Part shown: one piece after another, positions 1-11,000 of the stretch | How positions within the stretch are numbered: position 1 is the first letter of the stretch | Layout of the letters: each line of letters starts with the position of its first letter | Assembly (NCBI GenBank): GCA_028551475.1 | Contig: CM052362.1 | Location: 5,145,354-5,209,353, forward strand | DNA from: Casuarina equisetifolia | Taxonomy: Eukaryota; Streptophyta; Magnoliopsida; Fagales; Casuarinaceae | Direction of reading: 5' to 3' | Length of the DNA stretch: 64,000 bases | The notes under the pieces: model-generated | What the model saw: the letters and a program-made list of their open reading frames with translations, nothing else | Databases searched by the model: none | Told to the model about the DNA's origin: nothing | Program-made: the position numbers and the translations under genes

Positions 1-3000
1 GGTGCAGGATATTGGATAACTCTGTGAAGGATGATTGGGAGCTTACAAATTGGTTTTCGATACATGGGGTTTTTTTGATGCAATGCTTTCAGTTCATATC
101 AAGTGCCAATTAGCATGATTCGAAAAGAGAGAAAAATCGCTCGGCTATCATGGATACAATGGATATTTAGATAGTTCGTCATTTTTGGATCACAGTTATT
201 TGGTTATGCTTTTTCTGTTTTATCTCCCCCAGATAAAAATGTTATTCCATTGTGAGGGGAAAACTTTTGCTTGGTAATGAAGTCCAAGAATTTTCAAATT
301 TCATGGAATCCTAGTGTGTCACTTTGCCAATGGTTTGCAGTAAAGATTTAGTTTGGGTTGAATTGAGTGCTGGAACATTGGAATCAGTCATTTACCCCAT
401 TTACGTTATTTTTTTCCTCTGTTCGTCACGTTTCTGGGTCCTGCTTGGATGAGGAAAGAATTCAATTGGGTTGTAGTCTGGAGAGTTCTCATATGCAAAC
501 ATGATCAATGCTCTCTCCAATACATGTTTCCCAAAGAAAACAAAATAAAACAAACGAAATAGGTGGGCTTTGAACCGGGGCCCATTTGGCCTCAGCCAGC
601 ATCGGTTGCCAATTAAGCCACATGCTTGGAGTGAATCGGGGTTGAAATAATAGAATCATGACTGGAACCCTGGAACCATAATTGGAAAATCAAGGGAGGA
701 AAAATGAAAATATAAAAACTATGTAATTTGACTAATAAACCTCGATAATTACAGTGATCTAATTCAATTGATATAAACAACTTTACAATAATCACAAAAG
801 GAAAACCATTTAATTTCATAGAATCAAATTATCTAAATTCGAAAAGGATCTCCGATGACCACGATGGCGACAGAGAATCTTTGGATTCAGAGACAAAGCA
901 ATCGTGTCACTCGCGTCACCTACTAACATGGAGCTAGGGCATGTGTGGCACTAGGGCTAACAAGGCTGACACACTGTGCATTGATGTGGCACAACGCATG
1001 GCTTCAAACGCAGCAGAGATACCAGTTGCTAAGACCTTACTAAAAAGGTAAAATGACCTTTAAGGTGGAAATGACACACTAATCAAAAAGTCATTATTCC
1101 TTTTGACTGAGTCTTACGAAATTCATCACTCATGTATGCTTATGCCTCTTCATCCTATTTTCTCCATATATCAAGTACATATACTCATCATAAAGTTTTG
1201 ATATGTCCATTGAATGTTATAAATATCTAGATCTGTAAGAGTTACTAGAGTTTATTTTATTAGTGCAAATAATGTGAACTTCTATGCTCTGGATTTTTTA
1301 ATGCATGCAATATCTCAAGTTAATCTAGGAATCATAATAAGTTCAACTAACATAATTCTAACATTGATTTAGAGCATTAGACTTGAAAAATCAATTATGT
1401 GAGAATTGCTTATGTCTATAACTCAAGCATTGGTGAACTTAAAGTTGATCTAACCCAAACTAAACAAGATAGGTCCAACCAAGATAAGTTGACTGGGAGA
1501 ACTTGTTTTTCTAGACTTGAGGTAGGTTGGTTCCACAAAATTAACTAGGTTACGGTTGTAGCCCTAAAGAATGGGTGGACAATGTGAACATGAAAGACAT
1601 ATAAGTTACAAAGAGATAGTTTTAGCTTATTTTAGTTTTGAAGGGTAGAGCTGAACGCATTAAGGTTTTTGAAAAGAGGAGTCATTAAATTTAATATTTT
1701 TATTTTTATACTAATAGTCATGATGCTAAGTTTATTAATTGTTGGTCTATTGTTGAAAGATAGATATTGTAGTGTATCAAATCCTAATATTAGTTAAGTG
1801 GAGATTTTACTGAAGTGCAAGTAAAACTATCTATATCTGATAAGTTAGACTGAATCAATTTGGGTGGAGCATGGTTCATTTGGGATGCCTATATGAAATG
1901 AAAGTAAAGAAGCAAAAATAGAAACAAAGAAGAAGAATTCTAGATATCAGGCCTTTAATAAATTAAACGAGTCAAACTTCTATCCAAGCTCTCAACTTCT
2001 CCCAAGGATGATAGACTTAGGAAGCACTTCTCATGACAAGTAATACATGTAAAAAAATATTTAGGCCAATAATATACTAATATGGGAGCTTTCTAATAAC
2101 TACATGATGGATAACTTCGTGGTGAACGTCATTGGAACCAAGAAGGATTTTGGATTCAAGAAAAATTATCAAAATAAGTAACAATGAAAATTGACATAAT
2201 AGGGCTGAAATATTTTCTGCATGTGGTTTTCAAGCTTAGATGAAGGTTTTCAGGAATCACATTCAAAAAATTTAAATTTGAGACACCTTATGTTGTTATC
2301 TTTTTACCATGTGGACTGTTGTTTGTCTTATGTTGTATATGAATCCCACGAGAGATATCGTCGAGAGAAAATTGAATCGGAGGAGTTAGAGCAGGGAACA
2401 ATAGACATCCCTGCCTTTAAAACAAAGAGTAGCATCTACCTTATGTTTCCACTTTGCAAGTATGCACCATCCATTTGGCTCATAATTTATTTATTTTTAT
2501 ATCTTGGAATTTAACATCACAACCATTGTTACATCCATTTAACCCCTCTTACCTATTATGAAGGGACATTTGAGGAGTTTTTTTCTCAACCACTAACACC
2601 TCATGCTATCATCAAGGGGAAGTTGCTACACATGGAGGTGGTTTTACTTTGAACCAAAAAGATATGCAAAGCAAGAGATAGCAACATGAGAGATAAGAAA
2701 ACAAGGAGAAACAAAAAAAGAGAGAAAAAAAGAGAGAAGGTGGCGTGAGAGATAGAAACATCAAGAAAGAGTTTGTGCAATCAAATTTGTGTAAGTATGA
2801 ATACAAATTATAGTGCAATTTTTAGTATAGTGTAAATTGGTGTGCAATGTGTGCAAACCAATGAAGAAGAGAAGGAAGCCTATAAACCATCTCTATTTAA
2901 CTCTTGTGCACTTCTTTGTATTTTTAAAGAAATGTTTCAAGAGTGTTTGGTAGAGAATTCCTATAAGAAAGCTTTTATACTATTAATTGCAAGTAATAAA

Positions 3001-3190
3001 GAATCTCTTCTAGCTTTACCCATAGATGTAGGCAATTATTGGTTGAATCATGTAAATTTGTATATCTTCTTGTGTGGTTTTACATCTATCCATTTTTTTT
3101 ATTTAGCCAACATTTGAAGCATCTTAACTTTGTAAAAAGTCCATTTTGATTATTTATTTGGGCTGAACTATAACTTTACACAAACGTTCT
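1..3190. other. Intergenic DNA without a recognisable gene
   Basis: AT-rich plant intergenic sequence. The longest open frames (for example 2221-2514 on the plus strand and 2842-3117 on the plus strand) have no recognisable domain, no similarity to the WAK genes and no matching splice structure. Apart from the tRNA-like stretch at 560-625, listed separately, I see nothing I can name here. Promoters or RNA genes without obvious motifs cannot be excluded. Confidence 0.6.
560..625 (-). repeat. tRNA-derived element (SINE-like or tRNA pseudogene) with box A and box B
   Basis: Read on the minus strand this stretch has a good box A, TGGCTTAATTGG (complement of 609-620), and about 33 bases later a box B, GGTTCAAAGCC (complement of 566-576). 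These match the internal RNA polymerase III promoter of tRNAs and tRNA-derived SINEs. No intact acceptor stem or anticodon arm is evident, so it is not a working tRNA gene. No flanking target duplication or 3' tail could be fixed, so a SINE head and a decayed tRNA copy remain equally possible. Confidence 0.4.
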
Positions 3191-3221
3191 TACTATGCAT
3201 TACACACTAATTTGTTGTTTT

Positions 3222-3898
3222 GCACAACAACGGGCAACCAGATTTGAGACTTGCAATTCACCATTCAATGATGAGTTAAGGATCTTTATGTTACCAATGC
3301 CCACAAAAGGTTTTGGATGGTCAAACGTATAGTTAAAAGTGATAAGAAAAGATCGAGCAAGGTAATAGTCCTTTCTTGTTCCAAATTGGTAGGGATGGAA
3401 ATCGATCCACATGTTTTGTTACAGCTTGGGTTGGTTTTCAACACTACGACTACCACTGAGATCATAATCCCAAAAAGCAGCTCTTTGAAAAGCATTCCAC
3501 AAAAAGTGATATGGGTGAAAGTCCCACATTAGGCAACTAAGGGGATATTCTAGGGCTTATAAGGGCATGGGTTCCCTCACCTAGCAAGTTGGTTTTTTGG
3601 AGTAAGTTTCCCCACCCCTGAAACGCATCAATTGGTATGAAAGCCACCCCTTGGGCCCACTATAATTGGGTGCCCATATTGGTTGCGGCCAAGGTCTCCT
3701 CGATGTGGGTTAACGATTGAGTTGGCACCCTTTAGAGAGGTCGTTGAAGCTTAAGGGAAGGAGATTGATGTGGGTGAAAGTCCCACATTAGGCAACTAAG
3801 AGGATATCTTGGGGCTTATAAGGGCGTAGGTTCCCTCGCCTACTAAGCCAGTTTTTTGGGATAAGTTCTCCCACCCCTAAAACACATCAAAAAGCCAT
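3222..3898 (-). pseudogene. WAK-like receptor kinase exon 1 relic, split by a TRIM element
   Basis: Remnant of the first exon of a WAK-like gene: signal peptide plus the start of the GUB_WAK galacturonan-binding domain. The start codon lies at 3898-3896, then two more codons, then the 383-bp TRIM (3507-3889). The exon resumes at about 3501 with the residues that follow in genes A and B (LFKELLFG, then [11 protein letters not shown]). A 1-bp deletion near 3392, in the stretch that encodes the PYPFG part of the motif elsewhere, shifts the frame; similarity continues in the next frame (FLITFNYTFDHPKPF, then GELQVSNLV). It stops near 3222, so the rest of exon 1, the EGF exon and the kinase exon are absent. 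The sequence upstream of the start codon (3899-4260) still resembles the 5' flanks of genes A, B and C. It is dead. Confidence 0.85.
3507..3889 (+). mobile_element. Complete TRIM (terminal-repeat retrotransposon in miniature)
   Basis: A full miniature LTR element of 383 bp. Two 124-bp direct repeats (3507-3630 and 3766-3889) each run from TG to CA and start TGATRTGGGTGAAAGTCCCA. Two bases after the left repeat comes TGGTATGAAAGCC, a near match to the initiator-tRNA-Met primer site. Directly before the right repeat is the purine tract AAGGGAAGGAGA. The element is flanked by the 5-bp duplication AAAAG (3502-3506 and 3890-3894). Genes A, B and C hold the single-copy empty site at their start codons. 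Only about 135 bp lie between the repeats, with no coding capacity, so it must have been moved by another element's proteins. The repeats contain a CTTATAAGGG block that could act as a TATA box. Confidence 0.93.
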
Positions 3899-4261
3899 CA
3901 CTTGCATTGTTTCTGTGAATTTTCTTTTGTAAAGTTTTGTTTTCTGAATATGGTCGCAACTTGGAATGGCCCTCCTTTTTGTAAAAGGCAAGTATCTCTG
4001 TGACAAGGCTTAGTCCTAGATTTAGAAAGGGTTAAGGGAACAAGTGTAGATGACTTAGTGTCAACTGTATAGTTCTGAAGGTTGAAGATTAAGCAGAATA
4101 TTTCCCTGTTCAAAACCCAGGTGGAGCTCAAGGAGAAGCAGCGCTGCTATCGACGGAAACAGAACATGCTCCGTATTGTGCTTTAACCAGCAAGGACGAA
4201 GACCAGGCTTTGGAGTATGAAAGACGCCCGGGATTTGACTCACAGAACACTACTTAGTTCA

Positions 4262-4824
4262 AGTCTCTGAACCAGTTTCTGTGCAAGACGCATGAAAGTG
4301 TAATAAGATCATAAAGAAATTAAGGCACACCTCCCTGTCAAGAAGTTGGCAGACAGCGGGGACGTAGACAGCTTCGTGCACCTGCCTGTCCAGTGAAGAT
4401 TTGCCCTTGCTAATCGAGCCACACTACAATGAACAAGATTACTACAAGCCACAGGAATCTTATCTGTTGTCATTTTCTCATTTTTACTTGTTCATCAACG
4501 TAGTTGCATTTTGTTGGTGCACGTCTCCTGGTTGACTAGTCTCTATTCTTTTGGAGAGCGCGTTCAAGAGGACAGAAAAACGGGACCTCCATATTTCTAC
4601 ATGGGGTATTCAATTAAAATTGTAATTTATTATCTATTTAGAACTCGTATGCACCTAGAAGACGGATTTCTCTTTGAATAATGAGTCTGAAACTTAAAAG
4701 ACAGCTGAGGAGAAATTTTAATTGATAAACTTATCTTTTTATTTTCACCCTTAATTTTGATTTCATTCTTTGACAACATGTACCGATTATTGCAGGATGT
4801 TTTTTTTCTCTCGTAACATCTATA

Positions 4825-4860
<36 letters not shown>

Positions 4861-5240
4861 GTTTCTTTTCTTTTGTTCTTTCCATGCTTGTCTCTTAATA
4901 TTCCAATGTTTGAGTCGTTCGGTCTTTGTCTATGAATAATTAATGCGATTTTATGTCTTGAAATAGCCATGGCGTAGTCAGTGACCAGTACGTGCCAACG
5001 TCCAGCGGCCGCTAAGCAATAGATCACTGTCGATGACTGCAAGTGTGGTCCGGCGGCAGGCAATTGGACGTAGCTTTGAAAAATGTCAGGAAAAAGCAGA
5101 AAAAGACAAGGGGAGAAATTGAAGGGGAGACCTTGACTAGGAATAATGATTTTTTTTGCTGAATAAAGGGAATAAAAAAGAGAAGAGGGAAGTCATTTTA
5201 TAAATGCTGCTTCAATAATGAAGTGTTTTTACTGTCACGT
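4262..5240 (-). repeat. Repeated WAK 5'-flank segment, first copy
   Basis: No gene. From about 4430 the sequence matches the 5' flanks found again near 13990-14980, 22980-23640, 30240-30560 and 34370-35390. Shared landmarks are GGGACCTCCATATTTC, a CTTAATATTCCAATGTTTG block and GTACGTGCCAACGTCCAGCGG. This is the upstream region of the exon-1 relic at 3222-3898 and marks one unit of the tandem array. The 110-codon minus-strand open frame here (4731-5063) reads through a (TC)n tract and is not credible. Confidence 0.75.
4829..4857. repeat. (TC)n microsatellite
   Basis: An uninterrupted TC dinucleotide tract of about 29 bases inside the repeated 5'-flank segment. The equivalent place in the other flank copies (near 14640 and 35045) has only a short CTCTCTC, so the tract expanded in this copy. 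Confidence 0.9.
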
Positions 5241-6890
5241 GGAAGACTCAAACGATATCGGTATTTACCCCGCTGCTAAAAAGTTTTATGTCACTGTCAG
5301 AATTTGGAACTCCTTTGAGGCAATCTTTAACAAGTTAATTCACACACTCACATACACATAAGCTGCATTAGAGTAGACACAATAATGGAAATGACATATC
5401 TGTGTGAAAGGCCACAGCACTCATGGATTTCTCCAGTTACCAAGTTCTACCAAAAGCCTCCTCCAGATGATTCCTTTCCCTTTAAGAAGATAATGATAAA
5501 TTCTTGCGAAAGTTTTGAACTTCGCCAAATACAGTATTTAAGCCTATATAAATTGTAATAAATTCTTGTAAAAGCTTTGAAACTCGCTAAATACAGTATT
5601 TGAACCATGATGATTTTTAATTGAATAATCTTATAATTTTTTATGATGATATATAATTTTTGACCTTTCACTAAAAAAAAAATTTAAGAAACAAGACATG
5701 GATTTGAGCAATCACAAACTTGATCTTGATGGAGATGGTTATGTTTTCCCTTTTTTCCTTGATGTTTTGTGTTTTGCTGCTAGAGTTCTTGAATATTTTG
5801 TTAGTAGATTCTAGATCTTTATTGATAGGTCTTAGTTTGTATCAAAAACCAAGTTTAATATATATAATTGATGAGCCTACGTTTTTATGCCAAGAAAAAC
5901 TTAATATTGGAATTTTTTCTACAAAAGTTTTATTTATTTCCCCGTGCATCAACTAGCTCTGAAAGTTTTATATTATGGTAAGAAGGTTAAAGTAATTCAA
6001 CCGCATCCATATACCTTCATGAGTGGTTTGCTCTCTAAGGTTGTAGCAGTGGTTAGAATATCCTTTTTAATGGTTGATAAAAGTGATTAAAGAGTTCTCT
6101 AACCCTCCAATTCTTTGTTATCTTTCTCATTACGTTTCTTAAATTTTTTTTAATAATCTTCTAAAGTAGTAATTGAGATTTTCAAATGGATTGCTTTAGA
6201 AAATGGGCTCAGATGTAACAAAATAATTAACAAAAGAATAACTAAGTACTGAAATTATTATTGAGAAATCGCAAAAGTTAAAGGAAGTTTTTAAACAAAT
6301 CTCAAGATACTAATGTGCATTTTTATGTTTCAAGGACAAAGTATACAAAATAAAAACCGTGAACCATAGTCTGAATCCACTTTCTTTGTCTAAATCATCA
6401 TATTCCTTTGTCATTCTCCATCTCAAGACCATCACGAAAAAGTTATAGGACTTTTGCAACAAATGAATTCTCTCTCCAGACCCACCCATTAAAGAGACCA
6501 CCTTCTATATTAATAAAATAAAATCTTCTATCTGTAGTTATATTTGTCCATTTATAAATTAAAATATCACAAATTTGCCACTTGATCTAATTATTCCACT
6601 AATCTTACCAAGGGCCATTTGCTCAAGCCTCACAACAAGAAGAAACAACCTTTCAAACTATGTTGGAGGTTATGTGTTGGGAAATGAAGTTTAATTGAGA
6701 ATTGGCCAATATATTGTGTTGAAGCGTATCATTTCCATTCCGAAGGGAGTAGATATCAAGCATCAAAACAAAAGTACAAAGGCAAAACAAAAAGATTAAT
6801 AATTAGGTTATCTTGCTTTATGGACATCCACTGGCTTCATGTATATCTCGAAGTAAAAATATGTCAGCAACGGATTATTGCAATCTTCTA
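5241..6890 (-). repeat. Relic of WAK intron 2 (C type)
   Basis: No gene. From about 5640 to 6890 the sequence parallels the intron of pseudogene C (about 18600-19930) and the stretch 59655-60371. Shared landmarks include a GTGCATTTTT...TTTCAAGGACAA block followed by GAACCATA and GAATCCACTTT. It is therefore intronic debris of another WAK unit whose exons are gone. At about 6898 it passes abruptly into the 3' flank of gene A. Between 5241 and 5640 I see nothing recognisable. Confidence 0.65.
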
Positions 6891-6897
6891 AAAGTAT

Positions 6898-7861
6898 GGA
6901 ATTCGATGATTTCTGAACTAAAACTGAGAGACATATGTCCCTTGAGAAGGAAATTCTTGACAAGATATTGTGTAAAGCTAAGCAATTTACTAGCTTCTCA
7001 CTTGGCCAAAAAAAAAATCACTAGTTTCTTGGAAATATGAGAAATAGGAAACATAGTCAAAGGTCTTTTATTCAAGGAGCGTGTAGAGTTACGGTATCTA
7101 CAACATGCGAGATTATCCCTTTTTTAGTCTCCATAATGATTTGAAAATAGAAATAAGGCAACTAGTTTCATTATTCTATGATAATAAAGCTGCAATGCAC
7201 ATACCGTAACATATTAGTTTATTATGAAAGAATAAATAAATATTGAGACTAAGTATCATTTAATTCCTAAGAAAATGGTGTCCACCAGAGTTCTCTAAAG
7301 CGGCCTGAAAGATGAAATCGCTCGGAGAGTCACCGACTAAAATGAAAAGGGAGCTTGAATGCCAATGACAAAAATTGCATTTATTTCAAAAACGTGGAGA
7401 CGTTCATAAAATACAATGAAGACTCTGCATATAAATTTATCATCAGAAATTATTCTCTTATCTAGTCTCCCTAATTATAGCTAAAAATTAGATATATTGA
7501 TAATTGATTTCTACGGAAACCTATCCAAAAGTTAATTATTGAAGCCAAAAACAATCCGAGGGCAGCTCTTTTATTGCAAACGCTGATAAAAGAAAAAAAA
7601 TTTGGCATAGATGTTTGCACAAGTCCTCAACCAAGAAAATGATATTTCGATACACCCACAGGCAGTACACATACATACTCCTTTCTAACATAAAACAGGA
7701 AAACATAACGGGACGACACAAGCACTTCATATCATATGTTCCCAGCCTGTAAGGAAACCGATGGTCCTTTTGTAGCTTGTGAAAATAGATATCTACCAGC
7801 AACTAATGGAAGAGAGGCGGCGTTGATCTGCCACTGCAAATGTATGCAGTGGAATGGCTAA
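6898..7861 (-). repeat. 3' flank of gene A, duplicated behind gene B
   Basis: Non-coding. It is closely matched by 23727-24691 behind gene B, from a GAATTCGAT...GAACTAAAACTGAG block through to the stop codon of the kinase exon. It must hold the 3' untranslated region and polyadenylation site of gene A. No shared open frame is kept between the two copies. Confidence 0.75.
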
Positions 7862-8046
7862 TTACCTGCCGCCATCTAGTGCTTCCAAGTCGTCGTTTAC
7901 TATGCTATCATACTCAATAGTTGTACTAGTAGAATGGACATCAGTGCCAATATCAATGTGAAACGAGTATGCAGGTTTGGGGAGCAAGTACTCAGTTTCT
8001 TCTGTAGAGATAACAGCTTTTCCCCATGGATGCTTTTTCAAAGCTC

Positions 8047-11000
8047 TCAACCCTCTAGCTCCATTGTCACTTCTTTCATGGAAGGCCTATCCTCCCCACT
8101 TATACTCAAACAACCTTTTATTATATGAGCAACTTCCTTTTGTTCCTTAATATTACCTTCATTTGTAATGTGAGTGTCCAAAATTTCACATAACCGATCC
8201 TCTTTCATTGCACAAACAAAGTACATAGCAAGTTTTCTTTCAATTCCTGTGCTATCTCTAAAAAACACCTTTTTGCTTGTTAATAGTTCTGCCATAACAA
8301 CACCAAAACTATAAACATCACTTTTTTCAGTTAATTGGCCAGTTTGAAAAGACTCTGGGTCCAAATACCCATGAGTTCCTTGCACCAAAGTGGTTGCTTG
8401 TTTTTCATTAACAGAAATCAACCTCGAGGCTCCGAAGTCAGCCACTTTTGCTGTAAGATTATCATCTAGAAGTATATTCGCAGATTTTATATCTCTGTGA
8501 ATAATTGGCATAGAAGCATCAGAATGTAAGTAAGCAAAAACTCCTGCAATTTCTATTGCTATTTGTAAACGTACTTCCCATGAAAGCAAGGCCAAGAGAT
8601 TGTCATCATGAAGGTGGTGAAAAAGGGTTCCATTTGTGATGAATTCATAAACTAGTAAGGGAACCTCAGTTTCAAGACAACAACCTAACAATTTAACCAC
8701 ATTCCGATGATTAATTTGGGTAAGTAAAAATACCTCATTTATAAATTGCTTAACTTGGCTCTGATCAAAAAGTTTTGACTTCTTAATGGCTACCACTTTA
8801 TCACCAGGTAATATTCCTTTATAAACTATTCCATTGCCACCTTGGCCAAGAATCATACTTTCATCATAATTGTTTGTGGCTTTTTTAAGCTCTTCTATGC
8901 TAAATATTTTTGTTGTCTCTAGGGAGCCTCCATAATTTGATAAATGTTGTTGTAACAATAAGCCACCATTTTGTTGGAATAGTTTCTCCTTGAGCTTGAT
9001 GAGCTGTCTCCTTTTTACTCCCCAATGTATCCAAAAACCTCCCACAAGAATGACTAAAAAGCCTATGGCAATACCTACAATTGTTCAAACATGCATTAAA
9101 GTGTTGGTTTATTATATATGTTGGACATAAAATGACTCAACAAGGATATGAGTTGCAATATAGCTAGTTAATACCATAGAATTATATATCTAGGGATTTT
9201 GAAAATGGTTTATGTTAAAGTTAAAAATATGGAAAGACCTAAATCATTACCCAAGTTCTAATCCTTTCTAAAAAGGGATAGATTTCAAAAAAAAAAATCA
9301 TAATAATCTTGAATTTAAATAAATTCCATTGCCTCGTTGTACCATGCAATCATCATAGTTGTTAATAGCCCTTTTAAGCTCTTTTATAGTGAATATTTTT
9401 GTTGACTTTTCAAATCCTTTCTAGTTTGAATGTAACTCTTGTAATATTAAACCACCATTTTGGTGGAATAATTTTCTTTGAAGCTTGCTTTGTTGTCTTC
9501 TTTATATTCCTCAATATATGCAAAACATTTATGTGAACAATACCAAGAGACCTATGGAAATGTCTACAAATGTTCAAACAAACACTTGGATAAAAGTAAA
9601 CACCATTACTTGTTAGTTGAGATATTTGAAAATTTCTATTGCATAGATATTATGAAAGGTTTTTGTTGTGTCATAGTTGGAGAATTCCAAATTCTATTTT
9701 CTCCTAAATGAATTGTAATGCTGGGTTATGCCCTTAAGCTTATGTACTTCTTTATTCTTCGATGAATAAATTCACATATTCATAAAAAAAAAATATTATG
9801 AAAGGTTGACTCACTTAAGATTGGAATTGCAACACAAGTAAGTTGTGTGTAAAAATAAATATACAATTTGTGATTTTCAAATATGGTTCATGTTAAAGTT
9901 GAATATAAGCAAAAAATATATACAATTATTACTCCTCTAAGAAATTGATGTATTTTGACACCCTTTTAAAAAAGTCTTAAGTTTAAATCACCTTTCAATT
10001 AGTTCAATTGATCCTATTATTTCTAAAGTTGGTAGACACCATTTAAATGTTAATTATATTCTATATAATCTAAAACAGTGAAAAAAAATTAGAAAAAGCA
10101 AAAAATTGGGAGATAAGGCATTTCCAAATGTAGGACCACCTATGTGATTAAGTTGGAGAAAAGATACATATTAGAATGAATGAAAAAAAAAGGATTTGAG
10201 AAATCAAAGAGTCAATCATCTATTGCTTCAACTATATGATGCATCATACAAAGTTCAATTTAGTTTGAATTGAAGAGCAATTGATGGGCAAAGTTTCAAG
10301 AAGACCAATTGTTAGTGCAATTAACCACTATTTTAAATAATATGCTATATAACTTGTTGGCTAGGCTTTTTATTAATATGAATTTTGTGTATTCCATTTG
10401 AGATAGTTTTGTCATGTGGTATTAATAGATTCAGATTTTAATAATGTATTCTAGTTTTTCTTCATTAAATCCATATTCAACATGTTTAATCCTTGATCCA
10501 CCTTTTGTACCCTATCAACTAGTATTAATATTTTACTTAATGAAAAGTTAGCATTGTCACTTGGATCAATTACCTAAAGGTTCTAGACTATCCAAATTTT
10601 GGATAGTTTTAGTGATGGTTAGACTATCTCTTCTCATGATAATTCAATACTTTTCTAATCTTACATATTTTTATCTCTTTTTTGTTCTATTTTTAATGAA
10701 TTTTTAATAATCTTTTAAGCATGCAATTAATACCTCAAATAATAATTAACAAAAGATTGCTTAAGTCCCAAGACACTTAAAAGGGTAAAAGAATGAGAAA
10801 ACTATTTTTTGAGATGGGGAAACCAAATCCCATTATGCATCATCTAAAATTATCAAACTAACGATAATAATAATAATAACTTATATACTTACATAGTGCA
10901 ATGGTGATACTCTTAGAATTGTTGCCTTTATGGGTGCAAAATGTTGCATTTCTGCTTCCATCATCTTCATATCCCTTCAAACAAACACATTCGTAACTCC

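Noticed and set aside
4731-5063. 110-codon frame with an RE-rich stretch
   Set aside because: The run of alternating Arg-Glu is a translation of the (TC)n microsatellite.
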